From assembly GCF_005601135.1 (NCBI RefSeq), contig NZ_CP039381.1:1051941-1115940 (forward strand): a stretch of DNA of 64,000 bases. The letters run 5' to 3'. The DNA comes from Ruminococcus bovis. Its GTDB lineage: Bacteria; Bacillota; Clostridia; Oscillospirales; Acutalibacteraceae. Numbering within the stretch: position 1 is the first letter of the stretch; each line of letters opens with the position of its first letter. The translations under genes were made by a program, and so were the position numbers. This document shows positions 22,009 through 29,377 of the stretch, piece by piece. A model generated the notes under the pieces. The model searched no databases. It was given only the letters and a program-made list of their open reading frames with translations, and was not told the DNA's origin.

Positions 22009-22037
22009 TTGACAAGTTGATATTTTTAAAGTAGAAT
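22009..22037 (+). promoter_or_regulatory. Promoter of the T-box/ilvB transcript
   Basis: TTGACA (22009-22014), 17 bp, TAGAAT (22032-22037). The start near 22044 leaves a leader of about 350 nt before ilvB. Confidence 0.8.
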
Positions 22038-22043
22038 ATTATA

Positions 22044-22343
22044 CAGAAAACCAAGGCTTTTTCTAAATAATTTAATGATACTAAAAGTAATGATCAGGAG
22101 AAGTAAGCAGCAAAATCTTTTCAGAGAGTTGTCGGATGGTGCAAGGCAATATGATTGGCTGGTGAAAGTAACCTGTGAACTTAACATTCCAAAGGGAAAC
22201 TCAGTAGAGTGTTACGGTAGTTCTCCGTTAACAGAACAGCATTCGGTTGTTGCCTGATGTGTAAGGCTTATTTTTTATAAGCGAAGTAGAGTGGTACCAC
22301 GGGGTTTATTAGCTTCGTCTCTTATGAGACGGGGTGTTTTTTT
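22044..22343 (+). promoter_or_regulatory. T-box riboswitch controlling ilvB
   Basis: The leader holds a T-box: AGTAGAGTGGTACCACGG at 22285-22302, with the tRNA-acceptor-binding bulge TGGTACC. The competing terminator follows (arms about 22312-22321 and 22326-22335, then T7). Upstream Stem I has AGTAA (22101-22105) opposite a GAACTTA segment near 22175-22181. If GAA precedes the specifier as in other T-boxes, the specifier is CTT, Leu. That would fit end-product control of branched-chain synthesis by uncharged tRNA-Leu. The T-box call is firm; the specifier is an inference. Confidence 0.92.
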
Positions 22344-22395
22344 ATTTCAGGAACTTTTAGTTATTTTGAAAAATAAAGAGATAGGGGAAAAGAAT

Positions 22396-24066
22396 ATGCA
22401 ATTAACAGGTGCAGAAATTATATGCGAATGTTTACTTGAACAGGGTGTTGACACAGTATTTGGTTATCCCGGTGGTGCAGCACTAAATACATATGATGCT
22501 CTTTACAAGTATAGCGACAAAATCACTCATATCCTAACTGCTCATGAACAGGGTGCTGCTCATGCTGCTGACGGTTATGCTCGTTCAACCGGCAAGGTTG
22601 GTGTTGTATTTTCAACATCAGGTCCTGGGGCTACTAACCTTGTAACAGGTATTGCTACTGCAAATATCGACTCAATTCCTATGGTTGCTATCTGTGGTAA
22701 TGTTTCTAGAGATTTACTTGGCAGAGATGCTTTTCAGGAAGTTAATATTTCAGAAGTTGTTAAGCCAATTACAAAGGCTTCTTTCCTAGTAATGGAAATG
22801 GAGGACTTAGCTCCTACAATCCGTAAGGCTTTTGAAATTGCTCAAAGTGGCAGAAAAGGTCCTGTTCTTATTGATGTACCTAAGGATATTACTGCTATGA
22901 AGTGTGAATACACTCCAAAGGAAAAGTTTGTTCCTAATAATGAGTTTAAGGCTCAGGATGATGCAATTAAGGAAGCTCAAGAAATTCTAAGAAATGCTAA
23001 AAGACCAATGATTTATGCCGGTGGTGGTATTATTTCTGCAAATGCTTGTGATGAATTTGTTAAGTTTGCAGAGAGAATTGACGCTCCTGTATGTTGTTCA
23101 CTAATGGCTTTAGGTTGTATGCCTGCCGACCATCCACTATTTGTTGGTAATATCGGTATGCATGGTGGTTACGAAACAGGTATGGCAACAGACAATGCTG
23201 ATGTTATCATTGCTTGTGGTGCTAGATTCTCTGACAGAGTTGCAGGGGATAGAGAAAAGTTTGGTCAACAAGCTACTATTATTCAGCTTGATATTGATGC
23301 TCACGAAATTCACAAGAATGTTAAGGTTGACAACTGGGTTATCGGCGACTTAAAGGATTCACTTGTAAAGGTTGTTGATGGATTAGAACAGAAGAGCAAT
23401 CCTACTTGGATTGAACAAATTATGGATTGGAAGAAGAAAATCACTATCAGCGATATTAACAAAGAAGGTTACTGCCATCCATATCAGATTCTTGACGAAA
23501 TGAACAAGATTAAGGCTAGAGAAGACATTGTTGCAACTGATGTTGGTCAGCACCAAATGTGGGTTGCACAGAAAACAGATTTCTTTGAACCAAGAACATT
23601 CCTAACTTCAGGTGGTTTAGGTACAATGGGCTTTGGTATGGGTGCTGCTATCGGTGCAAGTATGGGTAATATGGACAAGAGAGTTTTCTTAGTAACAGGT
23701 GACGGTTCTTTCCATATGAATATTAACGAACTTGTAACAATGAAGTCATACAACATTCCTGTTGTAGTTGTCGTTATGAACAACTCAGTTCTTGGTATGG
23801 TTCGTCAATGGCAAAAGCTATTCTACGGTTGCAGATTCTCAAACACAGACCCACACAGAGCAACTGACTTTGTAAAGGTTGCCCAGGGTTACGGTATTAA
23901 GGGCTTAAGAATTACTAAGCCTGAGGAAATTCATAATGTGCTAAAGAAGGCATATGATATGAACGAACCTGTAGTTGTTGATTGTGTAATCAGTCCTGAT
24001 GAAAATGTATTACCAATGATTCCTCCGGGAAAAACAGTAAACGAAATTGTTACTTCAATGGATTAA
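22396..24066 (+). CDS. ilvB: Acetolactate synthase large subunit
   Basis: A 556-residue thiamine-diphosphate enzyme that condenses two pyruvates (or pyruvate with 2-oxobutyrate) in valine, leucine and isoleucine synthesis. The catalytic Glu is E51 in LTAHEQGAAHAADGYAR. The C-terminal ThDP/Mg site is TGDGSFHMNINEL to VVMNN. The start at 22396 has AGGGGAAAAG upstream; more upstream in-frame codons lie in the T-box. No ilvN regulatory subunit gene is adjacent: a terminator and then citrate synthase follow. The partner subunit, if any, must be elsewhere. Anabolic rather than catabolic (AlsS) use is supported by the T-box. Confidence 0.95.
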   Translation: MQLTGAEIICECLLEQGVDTVFGYPGGAALNTYDALYKYSDKITHILTAHEQGAAHAADGYARSTGKVGVVFSTSGPGATNLVTGIATANIDSIPMVAICGNVSRDLLGRDAFQEVNISEVVKPITKASFLVMEMEDLAPTIRKAFEIAQSGRKGPVLIDVPKDITAMKCEYTPKEKFVPNNEFKAQDDAIKEAQEILRNAKRPMIYAGGGIISANACDEFVKFAERIDAPVCCSLMALGCMPADHPLFVGNIGMHGGYETGMATDNADVIIACGARFSDRVAGDREKFGQQATIIQLDIDAHEIHKNVKVDNWVIGDLKDSLVKVVDGLEQKSNPTWIEQIMDWKKKITISDINKEGYCHPYQILDEMNKIKAREDIVATDVGQHQMWVAQKTDFFEPRTFLTSGGLGTMGFGMGAAIGASMGNMDKRVFLVTGDGSFHMNINELVTMKSYNIPVVVVVMNNSVLGMVRQWQKLFYGCRFSNTDPHRATDFVKVAQGYGIKGLRITKPEEIHNVLKKAYDMNEPVVVDCVISPDENVLPMIPPGKTVNEIVTSMD

Positions 24067-24090
24067 TTAAATATAAATTTATTATTAGCA

Positions 24091-24122
24091 AAGGTGCTTG
24101 TCTTATGATAAGCACCTTTCTG
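24091..24122 (+). terminator. ilvB terminator
   Basis: AAGGTGCTT and AAGCACCTT (24091-24099, 24110-24118) flank a GTC-TTAT-GAT inner stem and are followed by a short T-rich tail. Confidence 0.8.
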
Positions 24123-24176
24123 TCATTTTGTCATAAATTAAATTTGTTATTCATATAGAATTAATAGGAGTTTATC

Positions 24177-24205
24177 TTGCTAAAGTTAAAAAGTTGTGAT
24201 AAAAT
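24177..24205 (+). promoter_or_regulatory. Promoter of the citrate synthase gene
   Basis: TTGCTA (24177-24182), 17-bp spacer, TAAAAT (24200-24205). Confidence 0.6.
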
Positions 24206-24262
24206 GAAAGATATACATATTAAAAATTAGATTACTATACCATTTTAAAGGATGTGATTTTC

Positions 24263-25627
24263 ATGGGTAAATATAGCGACCTTACTCCTGAAATTATAGA
24301 ACTAAGTAAAATTTGTTGCAAAAACAGTCTTATTGACCCTAGCAACTATGATAAGTACGATGTTAAGAGAGGACTTAGAGACTCTAACGGTAAAGGTGTT
24401 CTTACAGGTTTAACAGAAATCTCAGAGGTTAACTCTGTTATTGAAGATGAAAACGGAAACAGAACTCCTATTCCCGGTGAACTTTTCTACAGAGGTTATA
24501 GCATTGAGGACTTAGTAAATGGCTTTATCCATGATAAGCATTATGGATTTGAAGAAGTTTCTTATTTGCTACTAATGGGGGATTTGCCTAATCAAGAACA
24601 GTTTGATGAATTTAATCAGTTACTTGGTTACTACAGAACTTTACCTGATACATTTGTTCGTGATATTATTATGAAAGCTCCTTCAAGAAATATTATGAAT
24701 GCTTTGTCTAAGGAAGTACTTACACTTTACAGTTATGACGAAAAAGCAGAGGATACTTCTGTTCCTAATGTTCTTCGTCAGTGTATTCAGTTAATTGCAC
24801 TTTTACCTGTACTTGCAGTATATAGCTATCAGGCATTTAACTATTTCCACAACAAGCAAAGTTTGTTTATCCATTCACCACAGCCTCACCTATCTACAGC
24901 AGAAAATATTTTGTATATGCTACGACCTGACTGTCAATATACAAAGTTAGAGGCTAAGCTACTTGATATGGCACTTGTTCTTCATGCAGAACATGGTGGT
25001 GGTAACAACTCAACCTTTACAACTCATGTTGTAACATCATCAGGTACAGATACATATGCAGCTATTGCAGCAGCACTTTGTTCTCTAAAAGGTCCTAAGC
25101 ATGGTGGTGCAAATATTAAGGTTGTAAAAATGTTTAACCATATTAAAAGACATGTTACAGACTATAACGATAAAGACCAGATTCGTGAATACCTAATTAA
25201 AATTCTTAACAAAGAAGCATTTGATAAGACAGGTTTAATCTATGGTATGGGTCACGCAATTTATACAATTTCTGACCCAAGAGCAAGAGTATTTAAGGGC
25301 TTTGTTAAGTCTCTTTCTGAAGAAAAAGGCAGACAGGCAGAGTATCAGCTATACAGTAATGTTGAAGAAATTGCAGCAGAACTTATTATGCAGAGAAGAA
25401 AGACAAATAAGAAGATTTCTGCTAATGTTGACTTTTACAGTGGCTTTGTTTACAGTATGCTTGACTTACCAACAAAGTTGTTTACTCCACTTTTTGCTAT
25501 TGCCAGAGTTAGTGGTTGGTCTGCTCATAGACTGGAAGAACTTGTAAACCCAAGTAAGATTATTCGTCCTGCTTATCAGAATGTTCACGATAGACAGGAT
25601 TATGTTCCTATGGATGAAAGAGATTAA
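24263..25627 (+). CDS. gltA: Citrate synthase
   Basis: A 454-residue citrate synthase that condenses acetyl-CoA and oxaloacetate. Active-site blocks: HAEHGGGNNSTFTTHV, GPKHGGANIKVV and GMGHAIYTISDPRA with the catalytic His residues, the Asp in NVDFYSGFVYSMLDLP, and the Arg in IARVSGWSAHRLEE. The start at 24263 (MGKYSDLTPE) is favoured: AAAGGATG ends about 8 nt before it, and an in-frame GTG at 24254 would overlap that site. The roughly 60-residue N-terminal extension is common in clostridial type enzymes. Monocistronic; no other TCA gene is adjacent. It probably supplies 2-oxoglutarate for glutamate. Confidence 0.95.
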   Translation: MGKYSDLTPEIIELSKICCKNSLIDPSNYDKYDVKRGLRDSNGKGVLTGLTEISEVNSVIEDENGNRTPIPGELFYRGYSIEDLVNGFIHDKHYGFEEVSYLLLMGDLPNQEQFDEFNQLLGYYRTLPDTFVRDIIMKAPSRNIMNALSKEVLTLYSYDEKAEDTSVPNVLRQCIQLIALLPVLAVYSYQAFNYFHNKQSLFIHSPQPHLSTAENILYMLRPDCQYTKLEAKLLDMALVLHAEHGGGNNSTFTTHVVTSSGTDTYAAIAAALCSLKGPKHGGANIKVVKMFNHIKRHVTDYNDKDQIREYLIKILNKEAFDKTGLIYGMGHAIYTISDPRARVFKGFVKSLSEEKGRQAEYQLYSNVEEIAAELIMQRRKTNKKISANVDFYSGFVYSMLDLPTKLFTPLFAIARVSGWSAHRLEELVNPSKIIRPAYQNVHDRQDYVPMDERD

Positions 25628-25650
25628 AATACAAATTAATGCATAAAGAA

Positions 25651-25680
25651 AAGGTGTTGCTATTGCAACACCTTTTTTAT
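25651..25680 (+). terminator. Citrate synthase terminator
   Basis: AAGGTGTTGC and GCAACACCTT form the stem, followed by T6. Confidence 0.85.
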
Positions 25681-25698
25681 GTTTATTAGATTATAAAA

Positions 25699-26193
25699 TT
25701 ACTTGTTTCTTTTTTTGTAAAGTTCAAGTCCTTCTTTACCGGTAATATGTTCCGGTGTTATTTCAACCATAGCCATTGTTTTAATGTCGGAATTAATGTT
25801 AAACATTCTGTTTTCTTCTGTATCTGTTGGATGAAATTTCTTTGCAAAGTCATAAATAACTTTTCTGATTTCTTCTTTATCATCCATAATCTTTGCGTTA
25901 CCGAAAACAACAACACTTTCATAAGCAGTTGTATATTTCTCAGGAATAATCTTGTCTTGAGAAATTACACAGAAACTTACCTTTGAGTTGTTCTTGATAC
26001 TGTCAAATTTGTGACCTTCACTTGCACCGTGAAAATAAATTTTGCCATTATAAAACATATAGTTAAGTGGAACAGTATATGGATAACCGTTATCTCCGTT
26101 AACTGCTAAAATTCCTGTTTTGCCGTTTTCAAGAATAGCAATAGCCTCATTATCAGGAATTTGTTGCTTTTTTCTTCGCATTTCTCTAAACAT
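25699..26193 (-). CDS. Pyridoxamine 5'-phosphate oxidase-like flavin-binding protein
   Basis: A 164-residue split-barrel protein of the PNPOx-like/NimA type, which binds FMN or a related cofactor. Seen: MRRKKQQIPDNEAIAILENGKTGILAVNG, PYTVPLNYMFYNGKIYFHGASEGHKFDSIKNNSKVSFCVI and a C-terminal KHF-type helix (KFHPTDTEENR). Relatives include 5-nitroimidazole reductases and general flavin reductases; substrate specificity cannot be read. It starts 11 bp after the lexA stop and has an AGAGG ribosome site, so it is probably in the lexA transcript and under SOS control. Confidence 0.88.
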   Translation of the reverse strand: MFREMRRKKQQIPDNEAIAILENGKTGILAVNGDNGYPYTVPLNYMFYNGKIYFHGASEGHKFDSIKNNSKVSFCVISQDKIIPEKYTTAYESVVVFGNAKIMDDKEEIRKVIYDFAKKFHPTDTEENRMFNINSDIKTMAMVEITPEHITGKEGLELYKKRNK

Positions 26194-26204
26194 AATAACC
26201 TCTA

Positions 26205-26795
26205 TTATTCGTAATTTCTAACTAAGCTGATAACTGTACCAAGCAGTACAACTTCATCAACAATAATTGGTTCAAATAGTTCATTTTCCGGTTGAAGTCT
26301 GTAGTGACCGTTTTCCTTATAAAATCTTTTGCAAGTTGCCTCATCTTCAATAAGTGCAATTACAATGTCACCATTATTTGCTACAGGTGTTCTATGTACA
26401 ATAACAATATCACCGTCTAGAATACCGGCATTAATCATAGATTCACCGTCAATTCTTAGGGCAAAAAGCTCTCTGCCTCTTTTTAGGTTCTCTGTTACAG
26501 GTACATATCCCTCAATATCTTCAACTGCTAAGACCGGTAAACCGGCAGTAACTCTACCCATAATAGGAATTTGATTTACCTTTTCTTCACCGGCAATTCT
26601 AATACTACGGTTAAGACCCTTATCTCTTTCGATTAAACCCTTTTCCTCAAGGGATTTTAGGTGAAGATGAACTGTTGAAGTAGATTTTAGTCCTGTATGT
26701 TCACAAATCTCTCTAACAGATGGCACTCTGCCTTCTTCACTACATTCTTTTATATAGTCAAAAACTTTTTGCTGACTTTTTGTTAGTGGTTTCAT
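26205..26795 (-). CDS. lexA: LexA SOS repressor
   Basis: A 196-residue LexA. The N-terminal winged helix (MKPLTKSQQKVFDYIKECSE ... SVREICEHTGLKSTSTVHLHLKSLEEKG) recognises SOS boxes. The self-cleavage site is A84-G85 (VTAGLP), and the Ser-Lys dyad is S119 (DGESM) and K156 (EATCKRF). The ATG at 26795 follows GAGGTGATT; an in-frame GTG nine bases upstream lies inside that ribosome site. The promoter carries a matching LexA box, so the gene is autoregulated. The downstream PNPOx-like gene is in the same unit. Confidence 0.97.
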   Translation of the reverse strand: MKPLTKSQQKVFDYIKECSEEGRVPSVREICEHTGLKSTSTVHLHLKSLEEKGLIERDKGLNRSIRIAGEEKVNQIPIMGRVTAGLPVLAVEDIEGYVPVTENLKRGRELFALRIDGESMINAGILDGDIVIVHRTPVANNGDIVIALIEDEATCKRFYKENGHYRLQPENELFEPIIVDEVVLLGTVISLVRNYE

Positions 26796-26822
26796 AGTAA
26801 TCACCTCACAACTGTTTTACAT

Positions 26823-26862
26823 ATTGTAACATATAATTATAGAAAAATCAAACAAATGTTTG
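26823..26862 (-). promoter_or_regulatory. lexA promoter with overlapping LexA (SOS) box
   Basis: On the minus strand TTGATT (26846-26851), 17 bp, TACAAT (26823-26828). The palindrome CAAACAAATGTTTG at 26849-26862 fits the Gram-positive LexA box (CGAAC-N4-GTTCG type) and overlaps the -35, the expected autorepression site. Confidence 0.85.
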
Positions 26863-26899
26863 ATTAATTCTAGTCAAAGTCCCATTATTTGTACTTATC

Positions 26900-27736
26900 T
26901 CACTTTAAAACAGTTAAAAATTTATCTTTGTTGCTATTTTTAATAGCAATGTAGAAAGAAACATTAACCTCTTTGTCAAGTATAGGAATGAAAACTCTCC
27001 CATCAGGATAAGAAAATTCCCTCATTCCAAGGTCAGTAGCAAAACAAGGTAGGGTAGATGCTCTAATTAAAGTTTCAAATGCTATTCTGTCAGTTTGGGT
27101 GATAAACCTAGTGTTAGGCATTTTCTTGTCAATAATATCTTGCCAAAATCCTAAGTTAGGCATAAGTATCATATTTTGACCGTCAATATCCGAAAGGTAT
27201 AGTGTTTCTTCTTTTGCTTTTGGGTGGTCCTTTGGTAAAGAAAACATTAGGTGCTCATCAAGAAACTTTTTCACAAATATACCCTCAGTAGTTTGTGGCT
27301 CATAGGGTAGTATAATAATGTTGTAGGTGTCATCTTGTAAACCATTGATTAGATTTTCTGTTGAATTTATTTCTGATGAAATATCCATATCGGGAAAAGC
27401 GTTATGGAATTTCTCAGTAAGGATGGTTATTGGCATTGGAGCAGAAGAACCGATATTTATACAGTTATGTATTCTGTTATAATTGCGAACATTATCATAC
27501 ATACTATTCATTTCATTAATAACTTTCTTGGCATTTTCTACTGCTACAATACCGTTATCATTTAATGTAATTTTGTTTTTGTGCCTATCAAAAAGTGTAA
27601 CTTGAAATTCCTTTTCAAGCTGTTGCATAGTTCTGCTTAATGATGGCTGAGAGATATGTAACACCTGACTTGCTTTAGACAAAGTACCGTATTTATGGAA
27701 AGCAATCAGTTGTTCAAGTTGGTATATTTCAATCAT
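26900..27736 (-). CDS. LysR-family transcriptional regulator
   Basis: A 278-residue LTTR. The N-terminal helix-turn-helix is classic (EIYQLEQLIAFHKYGTLSKASQVLHISQPSLSRTMQQLEKEFQVTLFDR), followed by a two-lobed effector-binding domain. The start at 27736 (MIEIYQLEQ) is set by AGAGGTGATAAAG just upstream; a longer frame to 27817 is open but unsupported. It is divergent from the aldo-keto reductase gene at 27901 with a shared 164-bp control region containing a strong palindrome, the standard LysR activator arrangement. The co-inducer is unknown; it may be a carbonyl substrate of the reductase. Confidence 0.93.
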   Translation of the reverse strand: MIEIYQLEQLIAFHKYGTLSKASQVLHISQPSLSRTMQQLEKEFQVTLFDRHKNKITLNDNGIVAVENAKKVINEMNSMYDNVRNYNRIHNCINIGSSAPMPITILTEKFHNAFPDMDISSEINSTENLINGLQDDTYNIIILPYEPQTTEGIFVKKFLDEHLMFSLPKDHPKAKEETLYLSDIDGQNMILMPNLGFWQDIIDKKMPNTRFITQTDRIAFETLIRASTLPCFATDLGMREFSYPDGRVFIPILDKEVNVSFYIAIKNSNKDKFLTVLK

Positions 27737-27786
27737 CTTTATCACCTCTGTTATTAGTGTAACATTTTTCTGAGAAAAATCAATAT

Positions 27787-27855
27787 TACTATTCATATAG
27801 TGAATAGTAGAATTCAAAATTAATATTGTACTTTTTAAATTTAAATATATATAAT
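27787..27855 (+). promoter_or_regulatory. LysR operator and promoter of the aldo-keto reductase gene
   Basis: A perfect inverted repeat TACTATTCA-N5-TGAATAGTA spans 27787-27809 and contains the LTTR T-N11-A pattern. TTGTAC (27826-27831), an 18-bp spacer and TATAAT (27850-27855) follow. The palindrome is centred about 64 bp before the expected start, typical for a LysR recognition site. Confidence 0.75.
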
Positions 27856-27900
27856 AAAGGTGAAACTAAGGTTTTAATAAAATTTTTGGAGGTTTTATCT

Positions 27901-28752
27901 ATGGAATATATTACTTTAAATAATGGTGTAAAAATGCCTATGTTGGGTTTTGGTGTTTTCCAAGTGCCTGATCCTGAAGTTTGTGAACAAGCAGTCCTTG
28001 ATGCTATTAACAGTGGTTATCGTCTAATTGATACAGCAGCTGCTTATTTTAACGAAGAAGCAGTAGGCAAGGCTATTGCAAAGTGTGGTGTGCCTAGAGA
28101 AGAACTATTCATTACAACTAAATTATGGGTACAGGATGCAAGTTATGAATCTGCTAAAAAGGCAGTAGAAACTTCACTAAAGAAACTAGGTACAGATTAC
28201 CTTGATTTATATTTAATTCATCAGCCAATGGGTGACTACTACGGTGCTTATAGAGCTATGGAAGAAATGTACAAAGAGGGTAAGCTAAAGGCTATAGGTG
28301 TATGTAACTTCTATCCTCATATTTTAACTGATTTCTGTGAAACTGTTTCTGTTAAACCGGCAGTAAATCAGGTTGAGCTACATCCATTCTTCCAACAAGA
28401 AAATGCACTAAAGGTTATGAAAGAATATGGTGTTACTCCTGAGGCTTGGGGTCCTTTTGCCGAAGGTAATCACGGTATCTTTACTCATCCTGTTCTAAGT
28501 GCTATCGGCGAAAAGTATGGCAAAACTCCTGCACAGGTTGCTCTTCGTTGGAATATCCAAAGAGGTGTTGTAGTTATTCCTAAGTCTACTCATAAGGAAA
28601 GAATGGAACAGAACTTTGATGTATTTGACTTTGAACTTTCAAATGAAGATATGAATGAAATCGGTAAGTTGGATTTAGGTCATAGTGAAATTGTTGACCA
28701 CACTAACCCTGACTTTATTAAAATGATTCACAACCTAAAAGTACACCAATAA
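27901..28752 (+). CDS. Aldo/keto reductase (diketogluconate reductase-like)
   Basis: A 283-residue AKR5-like NADPH-dependent carbonyl reductase. TIM-barrel motifs: [34 protein letters not shown] with the catalytic Asp and Tyr, FITTKLWV with the Lys, LYLIHQP with the His, and the cofactor-binding end [24 protein letters not shown]. The ATG at 27901 has a TTGGAGG ribosome site; upstream in-frame ATG codons lie in the promoter. It is probably activated by the divergent LysR protein. Possible substrates are reactive aldehydes, methylglyoxal or keto-sugars. Confidence 0.93.
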   Translation: MEYITLNNGVKMPMLGFGVFQVPDPEVCEQAVLDAINSGYRLIDTAAAYFNEEAVGKAIAKCGVPREELFITTKLWVQDASYESAKKAVETSLKKLGTDYLDLYLIHQPMGDYYGAYRAMEEMYKEGKLKAIGVCNFYPHILTDFCETVSVKPAVNQVELHPFFQQENALKVMKEYGVTPEAWGPFAEGNHGIFTHPVLSAIGEKYGKTPAQVALRWNIQRGVVVIPKSTHKERMEQNFDVFDFELSNEDMNEIGKLDLGHSEIVDHTNPDFIKMIHNLKVHQ

Positions 28753-28766
28753 TTTTATTGTGAATT

Positions 28767-28795
28767 TATGTACATTTATAATTAGAATGTACATA
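28767..28795. repeat. Perfect 10-bp inverted repeat
   Basis: TATGTACATT and AATGTACATA flank a 9-nt AT-rich spacer just after the reductase gene. There is no T tract after it, so it may be a weak terminator or a protein-binding site. Confidence 0.5.
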
Positions 28796-28827
28796 ATAGA
28801 TAACTAAAAGGTGAAAAACAAAGTGAA

Positions 28828-28894
28828 TTTTCACACAACCAACAAAAACCTTTCAGTTTTCTATAACAACAAAACTGATTTTTGGGTATATAAT
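28828..28894 (+). promoter_or_regulatory. Two-box promoter A
   Basis: TTTTCACA at 28828, CTTTCAG at 28850 and the -10 TATAAT at 28889. The box starts lie 61 and 39 bp before the -10, exactly as in promoters B, C and D. There is no recognisable -35, suggesting activator dependence. An inverted GTGAAAA (28811-28817) faces the first box. Confidence 0.8.
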
Positions 28895-28900
28895 ATAGGC

Positions 28901-29042
28901 GTACTAAAGAAATGGAGCCGCAACCATTTCAGTACATTGTTCTACCCTCCTCAATGTTAATCCACAAAAAGATTTACATTGTACCCCTCATTTTAATGAA
29001 AACAAAGCACCGAGCTATCCACAAGGCTCGGTGCTTTGCTGT
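28901..29042 (+). ncRNA. Candidate small RNA A (CU-rich, mgtE upstream)
   Basis: The predicted transcript starts GTACTAAAG. Hairpin I: GTACT and GAAATGG pair with CCATTTC and AGTAC (28901-28935). Hairpin II: ACATTG/CAATGT exposing loop TTCTACCCTCCT. A second CU-rich stretch TACCCCTCATTTT follows near 28982. It ends in a perfect 13-bp stem (29003-29015 with 29026-29038). No ORF is present. Loop CCCTCCTC is complementary to Shine-Dalgarno sequences. Copies B and C keep the plan. I do not recognise a named Rfam family. Confidence 0.7.
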
Positions 29043-29104
29043 GTAAGGAGGTTATTTGGTAGGATAAATTTAGGTAAAAATTAAGTTAAAAGTATTGTGA
29101 CTTC

Positions 29105-29133
29105 TTGACTTTATGCACTTTTGGTGCTAAATT
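29105..29133 (+). promoter_or_regulatory. Promoter of the mgtE leader
   Basis: TTGACT (29105-29110), 17 bp, TAAATT (29128-29133). Start near 29140, 23 nt before the leader ORF. Confidence 0.6.
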
Positions 29134-29162
29134 GATATAAGAAAATATTGGAGGTGAAGTTA

Positions 29163-29258
29163 ATGGACAGTTGTGATAGTTTTGGTGGGTGTATTGTTTA
29201 TGGTGATATGGAAGTTAAAGTTGTAGCACTGTCTGTTGATTTCGATAGTTTACTTTAA
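29163..29258 (+). CDS. Possible 31-aa leader peptide upstream of mgtE
   Basis: An ATG with a very strong TTGGAGGTGAAG ribosome site opens 31 codons, MDSCDSFGGCIVYGDMEVKV and eleven more residues. The peptide is acidic (six Asp/Glu) with no basic residue except one Lys, and has no signal peptide. It ends 15 bp before the first arm of an attenuator-like hairpin. A regulatory leader ORF for mgtE, where translation changes folding of the hairpin, is plausible. Acidic leader peptides are used in Mg2+ sensing by enterobacterial mgtA, but no sequence relation is claimed. Confidence 0.5.
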   Translation: MDSCDSFGGCIVYGDMEVKVVALSVDFDSLL

Positions 29259-29273
29259 TTTAATATTATTCTG

Positions 29274-29344
29274 TACCACCGTATTTATCCTAATACTACG
29301 CAACGATAATTTGTGAAACTGCTATGGATAGTGGTGGTATTTTT
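29274..29344 (+). promoter_or_regulatory. Attenuator-like hairpin in the mgtE leader
   Basis: TACCACC (29274-29280) pairs with GGTGGTA (29333-29339), with an inner ATCC/GGAT pairing (29287-29290, 29326-29329), directly followed by T5. It sits between the leader ORF and mgtE. I do not find the conserved segments of the M-box (ykoK) riboswitch. Confidence 0.55.
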
Positions 29345-29377
29345 ATGCCTATTTTTAGGTAGTAGGAGGTAATAATA

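Noticed and set aside
22075-22257. A 60-codon frame upstream of ilvB
   Set aside because: It falls within the T-box leader, whose conserved RNA elements explain the sequence.
28753-29377. M-box (ykoK) magnesium riboswitch before mgtE
   Set aside because: The conserved M-box segments are not found; the leader has a short ORF and a simple attenuator-like hairpin instead.
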